A DNA stretch of 64,000 bases, from the NCBI GenBank assembly GCA_017354895.1, contig CP071499.1:3906001-3970000 (forward strand), in the 5' to 3' direction. Positions 11,157 through 21,770 of the stretch are shown here, piece by piece (the first letter of the stretch is position 1; every line of letters begins with the position of its first letter). The stretch comes from Podospora comata. Taxonomy: Eukaryota; Ascomycota; Sordariomycetes; Sordariales; Podosporaceae. The notes beneath the pieces are model-generated. The model saw only the letters and a list, made by a program, of their open reading frames with translations. It was not told the origin of the DNA and searched no databases. The position numbers were made by a program, and so were the translations under genes.

Positions 11157-12504
11157 ATGTCTTCACCAAACAAAAGGCTCCAGCATTACAACATGCTTGG
11201 AGTTCGCCCAGATGCGACTTTTGCTGACGTCAAGAAGGCATACCATCGAATGGCTCGCCTGAGGCATCCCGACAAGCATGGCAACTCTGCCGCTGCCACA
11301 GCGGACTTTCAGGAGGTATGTCCTGTTTCCCAGAGATGCCGCATGGTACCAGGTACTAACTGTTTGATAGCTGCAGCAAGCCTACGAGATTCTCTCTGAC
11401 CCCAAAGCAAGGCATACTTACGACCAGACCATCGCCACCAAGCTGTCGAGGACAGAGCAGGCGCGGCGCAGGTATGCTGAGCTCCTTGATCGTGTACAAC
11501 GGGATTCGGCAAGGGTACAGCCCACTGTCGACTACAAACGGCGGCTCTTTGAAGCGTTCACCTTTCGGCTGAAACAAAAGCAACGGGCCTACGATGTTGC
11601 ACAACGGCGTATTATCGACGCGAAGGCTTTTGTTGTCATCAGCGATGATGACAGCGACGAGCCAACCCAACCTCCTCAAAGTGATACCCAACATGCTTCG
11701 ACAGGCGAGATGCCCCCTCAAACTGTCCAAGACCTCGCTCTTGCCAAGCAAGACCACCAAAAGGCGACTGCGGACATGCGAGACGCCGAAACCAACTGGA
11801 AAAGACTGAAGGAGGAGGTGGACGTCCTTTTGGACAAGGTTTGGAGCTCAGAGAAGGAATGCGCAGAGCTGGAAAAGGAACACAACCCTCGCTGGCAGGA
11901 CAGTCAAACAGCACAGATACCAAGCCAGCTTTCTTTTCATGGTGGTCCTCAAACTATGTCACAAGGGCGTCCATCGCAGTATGAAGCTTCTCAGTATCCT
12001 CCAAACCCATCGCCCACCACGCCGCCACCACGCTCACATCGACAGAGGTCATCCGAAGCCCTACCGACCTTCTCTCCTCGTTCATCCTACAGCTCTACCA
12101 GGCCACCGCCTGACCAGGAACAGCACTATCAGCGGGCGAGATCTTTTTCATTTCATGGATCAAACTTCCGACACCCTCCGCCTCCCCAGCCACCTTGGCA
12201 ACATCACCAGCGGCCGATGGCACCTCCCCACCCCTTCGGGGCGATGGAAACTGAGATCAAGATACTGAGGACCTTTCTCGCAGAGAAGAACAGGATTGTG
12301 AACAGTCTACTTCAGAAGAACCTAGCTCTGGAGGATGAGGTCCAACGGCTGAGGCGCATGTTGGACCAAGCGAACAACTCACCAGTGCACAAAAGTGGCG
12401 ACGTGGAACCGATAACCAGGAAGAAGAGGGGAAGGCCGAGGAATGATACTCGCGATTCTGCTAACACTGATGGCAGAGGGCCTAAGGCTGCCAGGACGGG
12501 TTGA
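11157..12504 (+). CDS. J-domain protein with coiled coils and AT-hook, 430 aa
   Basis: Probable Hsp70 co-chaperone of the DnaJ class C type, perhaps nuclear. Exons are 11157-11315 and 11371-12504; the 55-nt intron has a TACTAAC branch point. The J domain covers residues about 7-72 and has an intact HPD (RHPDKHG). Coiled-coil stretches are likely near residues 172-222 and 344-385. A Pro/Ser/Gln-rich, disordered region lies between them. Near residues 402-409 is KKRGRPRND, an AT-hook core (RGRP) that can also serve as a nuclear signal. I chose the ATG at 11157; an in-frame ATG at 11058 would add 33 residues before the J domain. Three broken relatives follow downstream on the same strand, so this looks like the surviving copy. 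Confidence 0.85.
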
Positions 12505-13830
12505 AGCACAGCTGTGGCATGGACAGCATCTCGGGATATAGCACTGCAGCTGGGGTTGGCTTGCTGGATATAGACCTCGGAATTTGGGTCACCAACTTAG
12601 CGCTGCACTCAAGGTGTGCAATATTAGCATTATAAAGCACATATTGATAGTATCCTTCATCATTTCCCATCATGGCCTGTAATTATGTTACTGTACTATC
12701 ATCTTTTAAGGCTATATACTTCGTTGTTTTTGATACCCTTTGAAGCTCATGAGCAACGACCTTCGTAACTTTCGATTGGGTGTCTATTCATGTTTGCTAT
12801 GTTGCGATTAAGTTCATAGCGTTGAGCTCTTTTCTTTCTTTCTTTCTAGATTTGTGTGCTCTCTTAGAATATCTGCCGTGTAACTCAGGTACCTGACATA
12901 ACTTCGAGGTTCTTTAAGGTTTTAAACGAACTTTAAACTAAGGTAAGGAATATAGGTTCATATTGCAATGCAATAGATAGTGCTTCTGAGGGATTCTCAT
13001 GATGTGGATGCCTTTTGGATTGTGCAATATTTGTATACGGTATTTTGGTCTTGATTGAAGACGAGCCATGATTTTCAAGATACGCAGGTTTGGCTTTTTT
13101 AAAATCAAAACATTATCTGGGTTTTGGATAATTCAAAGGTCAGATAATTCCGCCATTTAAAGTTGGTCCTTTTATGAGCAGATGCTGATAAATGAAGTGG
13201 AACTTATATATGAATTAGCTACAATACATACAGCGATTATATATTGTATTACTGTACTTTACTTTCACTCTAGGCTAAGATATTTCAAGGAGTAGCTTCA
13301 AAGCTTCCACTAAATAGAAAAACAAATTCAACATTATCATAAACCTCAATGTGTTACATATGTAGGAGGATGGCATAATATATTATTTGGTTTCAGATGC
13401 CGACAGTGACTTGGAAGTGGAAGAAGGCGGTACCATACATCAATGGGCAACTTGAGATAGAATGAGCGGCCGAGGCACATTATAATTAGAGGTACAGGAA
13501 GCCAATGCTTTTGAACGGCTTCTAATCAAGGCCTTCTTTGGGCTGCAGTTCTCCCTTTTTTTTCATTTCTTTTTTTTTAAGCTGAGGTCGAGACAATAGG
13601 TACAACGGCAGTTGCGACTTCATCGTTCTAGATAGGTAACCATACTTTTCTATAACTTCTTTCCTGGTTTCATCTATCAAATATGTTCTTTGCCTGGCAG
13701 CTAGCTTGCAATTACACTGAAGCACGTCAACAATTTGACCGACAGCTCCTTCGCCTTTGCTGGCGGCTTTTTCTCTCACCACGAATCATTCTAGAAGGTC
13801 ATATCTCTCTTCCATCAGAACACCCTGAAA
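12505..13830. other. AT-rich intergenic stretch between J-domain copies
   Basis: From about 12600 to 13500 the sequence is clearly richer in A/T and TA steps than its surroundings and has no coherent ORF. It could be a mutated repeat remnant. I see no terminal repeats or recognisable element. Confidence 0.5.
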
Positions 13831-15231
13831 ATGGACTCATCGGGGTGGAAAAATGCTAAAATGATCCGCCTATGATTATTTTACGCCACGCTTGAAATCC
13901 TGTCGACAGCCGACACAGCTGAAATCAAGAAAGCTTATAAAAATCTCTGTCTTCGTTATCATCCGGACAAAAATCTGAGTACCCCAGCCAGAGCGACCCG
14001 AGAGTTCCAAAAGGTACGTCAATGCTGGGGAGCCAGCTGCTTGTGGAAAGAGAAAACAATGGATAACATCCTAATTCTGATACAGCTTCAAGATGCCTAT
14101 AACGTCCTGATTGATCCAGAGGAGCGTTCGTCGTACGATGATAAAGTCCTCCAGACCTACATGCGGTGGCTTGAGTGCAGAATGGAACGCATCACATCTT
14201 GCCTGGCCTGTGAAACCGACCTCGACACAGTGCAGAAGACAGAGCTTTCGGCTCTTGAAGATCTTCAAACCCACCTTCAACTCGAGTTAGGCAGTGTTAC
14301 CAAGTTGATCACAAACAGCAAGAGTCCTTCTTCAGGTCGCACCCCAAGCGACATTCGGATATGCAGAGACGGCGGGCTCAACAAAGCTAAGGAACGGTTC
14401 CAAATTGCTGCCGCGGAAGCCGCTTCGTTGAAAGAGAGCAGGCTAGCTGCCTTCACAAGTCTAAACTCCAGCACGACTCACTGTAACAATTTGAGATACG
14501 AACTCACAGGCGACTCTGAGGCTTGGGGGAATGGGTGGGATAAGCATGCAGGCCAGGATCGAATGACCCTTAAAAAGGAGCTTGAGTAGATAAAGACCGA
14601 AATCGGGGTCATGCCATTGAAAAGGAAGGAGAGAGATCTCGAGGCTGCATTGTCAGAGCTAACGAGTGTTAGGGAGGAACTGCTACGTTGCCAGGTAGTC
14701 AATGCTGTATATGCTGCGAGGGAAACAGTGATGAAGCAACGGACTATGGAGCTGGAAAGGCAAAACTTGAAGCTGGCCAACACAGCTACCCTCCTGAATA
14801 CTGCGAGGGCTCAGCTGATCAGCAAGGACATGACACTCAAGACACTTGGCGCCGAGAACACGAAGCTCAAGAAGGTGGTGTCGGATTACAACAACAGTAT
14901 GGGCATACTTGAGACTAGCTTTCAGAAGGTCAAGGAGACTACCAACAACTTGGCGATTGGAGCGCTGCTTTAGTCGAAGGATGAGCAGGGAAGACGAGAT
15001 GCTGGTCCAGCAATCGACCAGCCCAGCGTTGATAAACGGACTCGGACCTCTGCGAGCATTTGTGAGCCGCCGAAAAAGAGGGGAAGCAAGCGCGTCAACA
15101 AGAACTTGGATGAGTTGCTCTCGGAGGATTGGTTGGTAGTAAGGTTGCTCTTAGAGCTTCTATCCTGTGGGCCGGGCCACATTTGGTTGGGTTTAGATAA
15201 GTTTTCTGTTCTCGGGAGTAGTTCTTCCTAG
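13831..15231 (+). pseudogene. Broken J-domain gene copy 2
   Basis: It reads in a single frame through two exons (13831-14013 and 14086 onward). The first carries a J domain with HPD intact (YHPDKN) and ends FQK; the second opens LQDAYNVL. Long helical/coiled-coil segments follow, and a basic tail PPKKRGSKR resembles the AT-hook tail of the intact copy. Three in-frame stops interrupt it: TGA at 13873, TAG at 14587 and TAG at 14971. There are no frameshifts in the aligned part. The two TAG codons sit where a CAG is likely, meaning C-to-T at CpA. The domain order matches the intact gene at 11157. Confidence 0.8.
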
Positions 15232-15744
15232 AGTTTCACAATATGAACACTTTTTTCAATTCTGCTTGGGCGCTCGCTCCCCCAGGTCTACTGCTAGTAA
15301 CACCATGAAACCTGACACAAGCAACAAGGTCTGAGTCTGATGAGGACTGAACCCAAAGATGCATTGTGGATACGTAGATAAGGTCGCTAGGTACCCAGGT
15401 AGGCAGATAGGCACTTTATACCTGCTTTGTTGATATCCAGCGTCTTGTACCTACCTTACTTATTTCTCTAAGAGAACCGTTATCAGAGTGGGTAATAACC
15501 TCTTCCCAAAGATGGGATGGAATCTCGAGCATATCTTTGTGACCCTAAGCACCAGTAAAAGAAAGATATCACAGCTTGTTATTTTCTTTTACGAGACCTC
15601 TGAAAATCCCACACAGCTTCAAACTCTTTTCGGAGTTGCCGCTAAGCCCTTCACACTTCCATTGAGCTGCCTCAATGACCAGAGGCACTCACGGAACAGG
15701 AGCACTAGTACAACAAATCAAACTGTCATCGTAGAATCCTCAAC

Positions 15745-16521
15745 ATGCCGCGGCCTGCGGTGCCTGTAGCCGAGCTGCATTACTACACGACTCTCGAAAT
15801 CACACCATCAGCGACCAAGACCGAGATCAAAAAATCATACAGACAGCTGGCGTTGATTTGGCACCCGGATAAGCAGTAGTCGCTCTTCGAGCACCAGCCT
15901 GGCGAAAAGTTCAAGAAGGTATCACATTGCGTTCTTCATGGATGGTCTTGATACTTGCACTAAACAACAATCTCCAGATTCACAATGCATACGAGATTCT
16001 ATCCGACGTCAGGGCGTGGAATCATTGTGATAAGACCATCCAGCCGACTCTGCCACATTGAGAGGATAATGAAAAAAGGACGCGACAAGCTTTCGGCCCT
16101 AAGCAAGAAGCAGAAAATCGAATGGCGCAAGTTGAAGGCTACAATCACTAGCTTGAAGGAAGAGCACTCCAAGCTTGAGCTGGAGTGCGAGCTGAAGGAG
16201 CCCTTGATTAGCAGAGCAGGCCAGAAGCCATCAGAAGGATTAGATCAAGGCGGGAATCAATTTCAACATACAACAGCCCAAAAGCCATCCCCGGTTCACT
16301 GCAATCAAGCCAAGAATGGAGATTACTGTGCCCACCCGGATCCGTCAACTCACCTGGAGGAAGCAGTGTCAAGACCATTCTATTGGAACCAGACACAAGA
16401 GCTGGCCTACAGCCGCCCAACTGAACCAGCATCTAACGACAAAGAAGCAAGTGACGATGACGACGACGTGGAGATAGTGATGGTGAGATGCGTGCACTGC
16501 AAGGTACCACACGTCATCTAG
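15745..16521 (+). pseudogene. Broken J-domain gene copy 3
   Basis: The first exon (15745-15918) encodes a J domain with WHPDK. It is followed by an in-frame TAG at 15877 (probably once CAG) and ends FKK at the same intron position as the other copies. The second exon starts at 15978 with IHNAYEILSD. The frame then changes between about 16010 and 16060, after which a helical stretch (KLSALSKKQKIEWRKLKATITSLKEEH) and an acidic end (DDDDDVEIVMV) are read. It is shorter than the intact gene and lacks the basic tail. Confidence 0.75.
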
Positions 16522-17044
16522 GCCTAGCACTCATCATCTTCTTCCCGCGGCAACAGTGTCCTTCAACACGGCATGAATCTACCGCCGGATGGAGGATGTC
16601 AAGGGCAGGACCAAAGACCCCATCCCTATTAGATAGTTGATTCTATTTATTCTATTTCCCTGGGAATCCCCTACTTCTTGTGACCAGTCTTTGCGATCCA
16701 ACATGATGTCACTGGTCTGTTTGAAACCCAAGTGGGAGCAAGTGAGGAAGCAACCTCGTCGGCAGGGCAAATTTCATGGCCTCAAAGCTGGGATGAAATT
16801 CAGACTTGCTCCCCACAACTGGGCGGTATGTCCTTGAAAATTCACTTGTTTACTTCAAAATTCGCTGCCTGAATTCACCATTGCCTTCACTGCGCAACTC
16901 ATCTGTCGCTGCTTTCTCCGCAACCACCCAAAACGCGACCTAGATCTCAAGCTCCGCCAGTGTGTTTTGTGCGACAACAACACCACCAGGATGATTGTTC
17001 CCTCATTGCGATCATCCACAGTTCACAGTGCCATATCCAGCAAC

Positions 17045-18284
17045 ATGTCCCGAGCCGCAGTTCCCGTCGTTGACTTGCGTTACTACTCCACCTAGAGATC
17101 AAACTCTCTGCTACCAGAGAGGAGATCAAGAAGTCGTACAGGCGGCTTGCGCTCCCTTGGCACCCGGAAAAGCGCCCAGCCGCTGACCTTGATGCGACTG
17201 AAAAGTTTCAGAAAGTACCTACCTCATTGCCTTTTTCTCAGTCGACATTATATTTGCCAAGTACTAACTCACATCTTTCTCAGATCAACAGCGCCCATGG
17301 GGTCCTTTCTAATGATACCTCGCGAGCCCAATATGATCAATCGGTCCACAGTCGCCTACAGAAAATCGAGAGCGAAGACAGCGAGATCCGACAACGGCCT
17401 CTGCGGCGTACTAGAAATCAATTGAGATCACACGGAAGGAACTAGAAGCGTTGGAAAGTGAGCGGTCTCAGCTGGTGCTGGAATTCAATCAACTGGTCAC
17501 CGAGCCAGGTCTTAGGTAACTCGACCAGCTCTTCATCATCAGCTGCGGGACCCTCGACTACACCCTTCGAGCGGACAAGGAAATTTTACGGCAAGAGGAA
17601 GAGGCGTGAAACAGGCTGCGCGAGAAATTCAAAAGTTATTATGAGTCCCGGGGAACTGGCTACGAGGATTGGGAGAGACGCTATGAGGTTTGGGTGGAGA
17701 GGTACGACGCCGAACAAAGAGAACTAAGAGAATGGGCTCGACGAGTTGGGGAGGAGTGGAGACGACAGGGAGGAAGGGAGCCGAAGGAGGAATACTACAG
17801 GAGGAGGGCAAGAGAAGAAAAGCAGAGGAGGGTAGATGAAGATATACGGAGGAGAGCAGAAGAAGAGATGCGGAGGAGGGAAGAAGAGGAGATGCGGGTG
17901 AGAATGGAAGAGGAATGGATAAGGAAAAGAGAGGCGTGGATACAGACAAGAGAGAGGTACTGGGCGGAAGTTGAAATGCGGAGGGCAGAAGAAGAGTGAA
18001 GAAGGGCGTGGGTGGAGGCACAGGTAGACGAGAGGCTTAGACAGGCCGGCATCAACCGCGCCCACCATGTTCATGCTGCCCAATCCCAACCCACGACAAA
18101 TACAGCATTTTCATCAAAGCCCCCGGAAGATTGTAAGCCAAAGCGACCGGAGGAGCCAATGTTCGGGGGCATTGCTGAGGAAGTCCATGGCAAGTTTGTC
18201 CCTAACAAGAGGAAAAGAGGTCGAGGCGACCAGGCTGATAGTGACGGGGCGAATGAAGCGGGGAGGAAAAGGGTCCGGACATGA
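17045..18284 (+). pseudogene. Broken J-domain gene copy 4 with extreme Glu/Arg coiled coil
   Basis: It starts MSRAAVPVVDLRYYST, which resembles copy 3. A frameshift within the first helix (about 17093) follows, and the J domain then continues REEIKKSYRRLAL. The HPD motif has become HPE (WHPEK), which would abolish Hsp70 stimulation in J proteins. The same intron site is present (17215-17283) before INSAHGVL. After further frame changes around 17440-17640, an almost pure Arg/Glu repeat helix is read at 17690-17996. A TGA at 17997 interrupts it, and the frame continues to 18284 with a basic tail NKRKRGRG like those of its relatives. Confidence 0.75.
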
Positions 18285-19347
18285 GAGTGAACGAGTGTAG
18301 TCCGGAGATATAGTAACTATAAGAGAAAGATATTGAAGGAGAGGGTCACTGGAAAAGGCACACTGGTCATGTTATAGAACGGTGGACCAAGAAACTAGGG
18401 AGACAATGCTACTTTGTCTTGAACAAGGTAAATGCATTCTGGAGAGGACCGGAAATATCTGGGTCGAGTTTTGATTTTTGTTCAAGTAGAATTGTAGAAA
18501 CCACCTCATGTCTAGAAGTGTAAAAACTGGACTTTTAATCAAGCCTATACTCACAGCTTCAGGCTTCCGATCTTAGGTAATGTCGGTGTTTCTATTGCAA
18601 AATTCGAATACGTTAAAATGTGCAGAATGTGGGTTAGACTCTGCCGTGAAGTAGTAGTTGGATCGAAAATACTGAGAGGTTGCAAAGATCAGGTTTGTCT
18701 GGAATGTTGTTTGGCATGAACAAAACATTGATGGAATTCCGGGCCAATGGGGAGGCAGAATACCTAAAGAGGCTATTTTGGCGAAACAATTCCGTGTTGC
18801 ATAAGTGGGGCGCTCGGACCCATCGCTGTGCCGTAACGTCAGCTGGAAGATGGAGCGAGACGGGAGGCTGGGCGACGGCAGCCCTCCTATTTTTCCCTGG
18901 CAACGCAATCCCGTCCCTTCTGCTCGCCGGCCTCAACATCGCGCGCATCCAACGGCGGAGCAACCATAGCGTAGGGCTAGCACCACCATGTCCAGACATT
19001 GACGACCCATTACCAGCCTCGCACCACATTCGTTGAACCCATCCCACCTTCGTTCAGTTTTTCAGTCGTTTGTATTCGATTCAGCCTTTTCGCCATCCGC
19101 CATCGCCATCCATAACCATCTCCACCCAGTCTTCAACATCCTTCGTCGCAACAGAGTTACCTTAGCCATCACATTCCGACCGTCGCCCATCGCAACCACT
19201 CCCAACCCCTCCATCCCCACCCTCCGCCTTGAAATCCTCGAATATCCACAGATTGAACACGCTCCTCTCCTTCTCCTGAATCGTCCCCTCCAACCTTATC
19301 GAATCTCCCTCCGTTGAGGCCCTCACCGGCCCCCTCCATCACCCGGG
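18285..19347. other. Intergenic region and 5' leader of the Chs7 gene
   Basis: The last about 300 nt (19040-19347) are CT/CA-rich with repeated CCATC and CATCGCC, typical of a long fungal 5' UTR. The rest holds only chance ORFs. Confidence 0.5.
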
Positions 19348-20461
19348 ATGACTTTCGGGGACTTTACCAGCATCTGCCGCATGGCACCGCTGCCACTATG
19401 CTCCTCAGTCGGCCCAATAACCTCCATCGCAAGCGGCGTGGGCATCGAACCTGACTGTTTCTCACGGAATATTGAGCTGGCAAATACCATCATTTTTCAA
19501 GGCGCCGCCAGTGCCATGCACATTGTTGCCTTGATCATGACTGTAACCATGATTCTGCACGTTCGGGGAAAATTCACGGCAGTTGGTATGTGAATTTCTC
19601 ATGGTTTGGGTCCGAATTCTGGAGTTCAAAGACTGGGCAACTGACAGGTTTTGCAAACCAACAGGTCGGAAAGAAATTACGAGCTTCTTCTACCTCTACA
19701 TGCTCCTCACCTTCCTCTCCCTCTGCATTGACGCGGGTGTGATACCCCCAGGATCGGCACCGTACCCCTACTTCGTCGCTGTTCAGGCCGGTCTCACGTC
19801 GGCTTTGGTGACATGTCTCTTGATCAATGGCTTCGTCGGATTTCAATTATACGAGGATGGGACACCGCTCTCGCTCTGGATGATGCGCCTCTGCTCTGCC
19901 GCTGCCTTTGTCATCTCGTTCTTGGTGGCGCTCGCAACTTTCATGACGTGGGCTGGTCTTGGTCCCACCAACACTATCGGCTTGTTTGTGGTGCTCTACC
20001 TTCTCAACGCCATCCAACTCTTCGTCTACGTGGTTCTGCAAATCATTCTCGTCACTCGGACGCTTCAGGACCGGTGGCCCCTGGGCGATATCGCGTTTGG
20101 CGTCTTCTTCTTCGTCATTGGCCAGGTCATTCTCTATGCCTTCAGCAGGCCGATTTGCAATTCTGTCAGTCACTATATGGATGGACTGTTCTTTGCGACA
20201 ACGTGCAATCTTTTGGCCGTCATGATGGTGTACAAGTATTGGGATTCCATCACTAAGGAAGACCTGGAGTTCTCGGTGGGCACGAGAATGAACAACTGGG
20301 AGGTCAAGGAGTTGATGGGACCCTCGCCCGAAGACGACCTGCAGCAACGTCGGGCCACACAAATTTACCACGACGATCCATATGGCCAGTCGAGTGCCTA
20401 TGATTCTCATCCGAACCAGCACTATTCGTCTAGTCCGAACAGGCTCTCCCGGTACCAATAG
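19348..20461 (+). CDS. CHS7: Chitin synthase export chaperone Chs7
   Basis: ER membrane chaperone needed for the exit of Chs3-type chitin synthase to the cell surface, and so for wall chitin. Exons are 19348-19585 and 19665-20461, giving 344 aa. The protein matches the family throughout: N-terminal FGDFTSIC and a Cys-containing luminal segment, RNIELANTIIF, ALIMTVTMILHVR, LYMLLTFLSL, LLINGFVGFQLYEDGTPLS, SFLVALATF, GLFVVLYLLNAIQLF and VYKYWDSITKEDLEFS. About seven transmembrane helices are followed by a hydrophilic cytosolic tail rich in Ser, Tyr and Asn. Length is normal for the family. Identification is from family knowledge and is strong. Confidence 0.96.
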
Positions 20462-21770
20462 AGGTAGATGCCTTGGGCGCAGGGAGATGGGGGTGTTTCT
20501 TGTCCTACAAAGGTCTCTAGCGAATGTTGAAGCATGGGGGAATAATCCCCATAGCACTGAAGATCAACAGTCTGGGTTTAGGGACGTTGGTTGGTTGGTT
20601 GGTCTTTGTGTTTGCTCCTTGTCAAAAATGAAGCCTCGAATGCAATGTCCCCTTTTCTTTTGTTTTTGTATTTGCTGCAAAGAGTTGCCTTGGCATCAGC
20701 GTGTTGGCTTTTTCTGTGAAGGTTCTTTTCCAGTCTTGGGGCGTTACTATACAGCGGGACATGATATTTCTTGAGCATGGATGAGGGGAAGGCGACTTAC
20801 ACTAATAGCTACGTGGTTGTGTTGGCAGAGCATCATTTGTTCCTACATAGCTTGTTTTCTGTATATGCATCAAACTTACCTACCTGCCTACCTTAATTAT
20901 CACGAGTTTGACCACGACTTATGTATGAAATTGGACCATGTCATGTCAGACGAGAAGTTGGAAGGTCAGCTTGATCGGGGGCACGTGCGCCCGCCTTGAT
21001 CCCTCCATGGATGCCCCCGATACCCCGGCAGTCGCGCTTAACAACAGTTGTCAGGTCAGACTCTCCAGTGACAGACTCTCCAGTGACAGACTCTCCAGTG
21101 ACTGCCAATCCCTAAGGTCATCTCTCTCCTCACGAGACAGATTGCCACGGCAGTCAAGGCAAACAGCCCAGACGCGCCAAAACGCCCCCTAGGTCCAGGT
21201 CCCGATCAAGGTCCCGACCACATTGAGCGGACATTATTAGGTTTTCGAGCCACATCCTAGGCACCTAGGTCGGTAGCAGCTTCTGCTTTTAATTGGGGCG
21301 CCGCAACCAAGCAAGAAGCAAGCAACCTAATCGGACTTGGCTTTTTCGCAAAGCTTCAATCCCATCTCAGTCACTCAACACTCATATTCGCAATCAACTT
21401 TGAACTTACCTAGTTCCATTCCGCCACCTGTCACCACCGTCAATTTCCCATCGTCGCCGTCATCGCCATCGACTGTCGGCACCATCGTCATACTACTCGC
21501 AGCCACAGCACCTGGTATCGTGTTTCTGCGCGCTGAGAGCTGGATCCCTATATTCTGCAAGTGAGTTTACCCGCGCTCGGGATGAACCCAACTTCGTCTC
21601 AAATGCGAAATGCAGCCTGCTAACAACGCCCTAGCTCCAAGGCTTGTCTATGTCCATGATGCCAGCGACTGACCAACAAGTTTGATGGGACTCGGTTGAA
21701 AAGCTTCACTCGGTCGCTATATTTCTGAACGACCCGTGCACCTCAAGTCCACCTCAGCAAAACAGCAACC
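20462..21770. other. Intergenic region with leader and 5'-UTR intron of the downstream gene
   Basis: A likely 5'-UTR intron runs from 21561 (GTGAGT) to 21634 (CTAG), with a GCTAAC branch site near 21619. The ORF before it (21337-21564) is probably leader or a short upstream ORF. A 15-bp tandem repeat is described separately. Confidence 0.45.
21056..21103. repeat. Tandem repeat, 15-bp unit, three copies
   Basis: CAGACTCTCCAGTGA is repeated three times head to tail in the intergenic region. The copies are identical, so expansion is recent. Confidence 0.9.

Noticed and set aside
18680-19036. 118-codon open frame on the plus strand
   Set aside because: No similarity, overlapped by frames on the other strand; lies in the promoter of the Chs7 gene.
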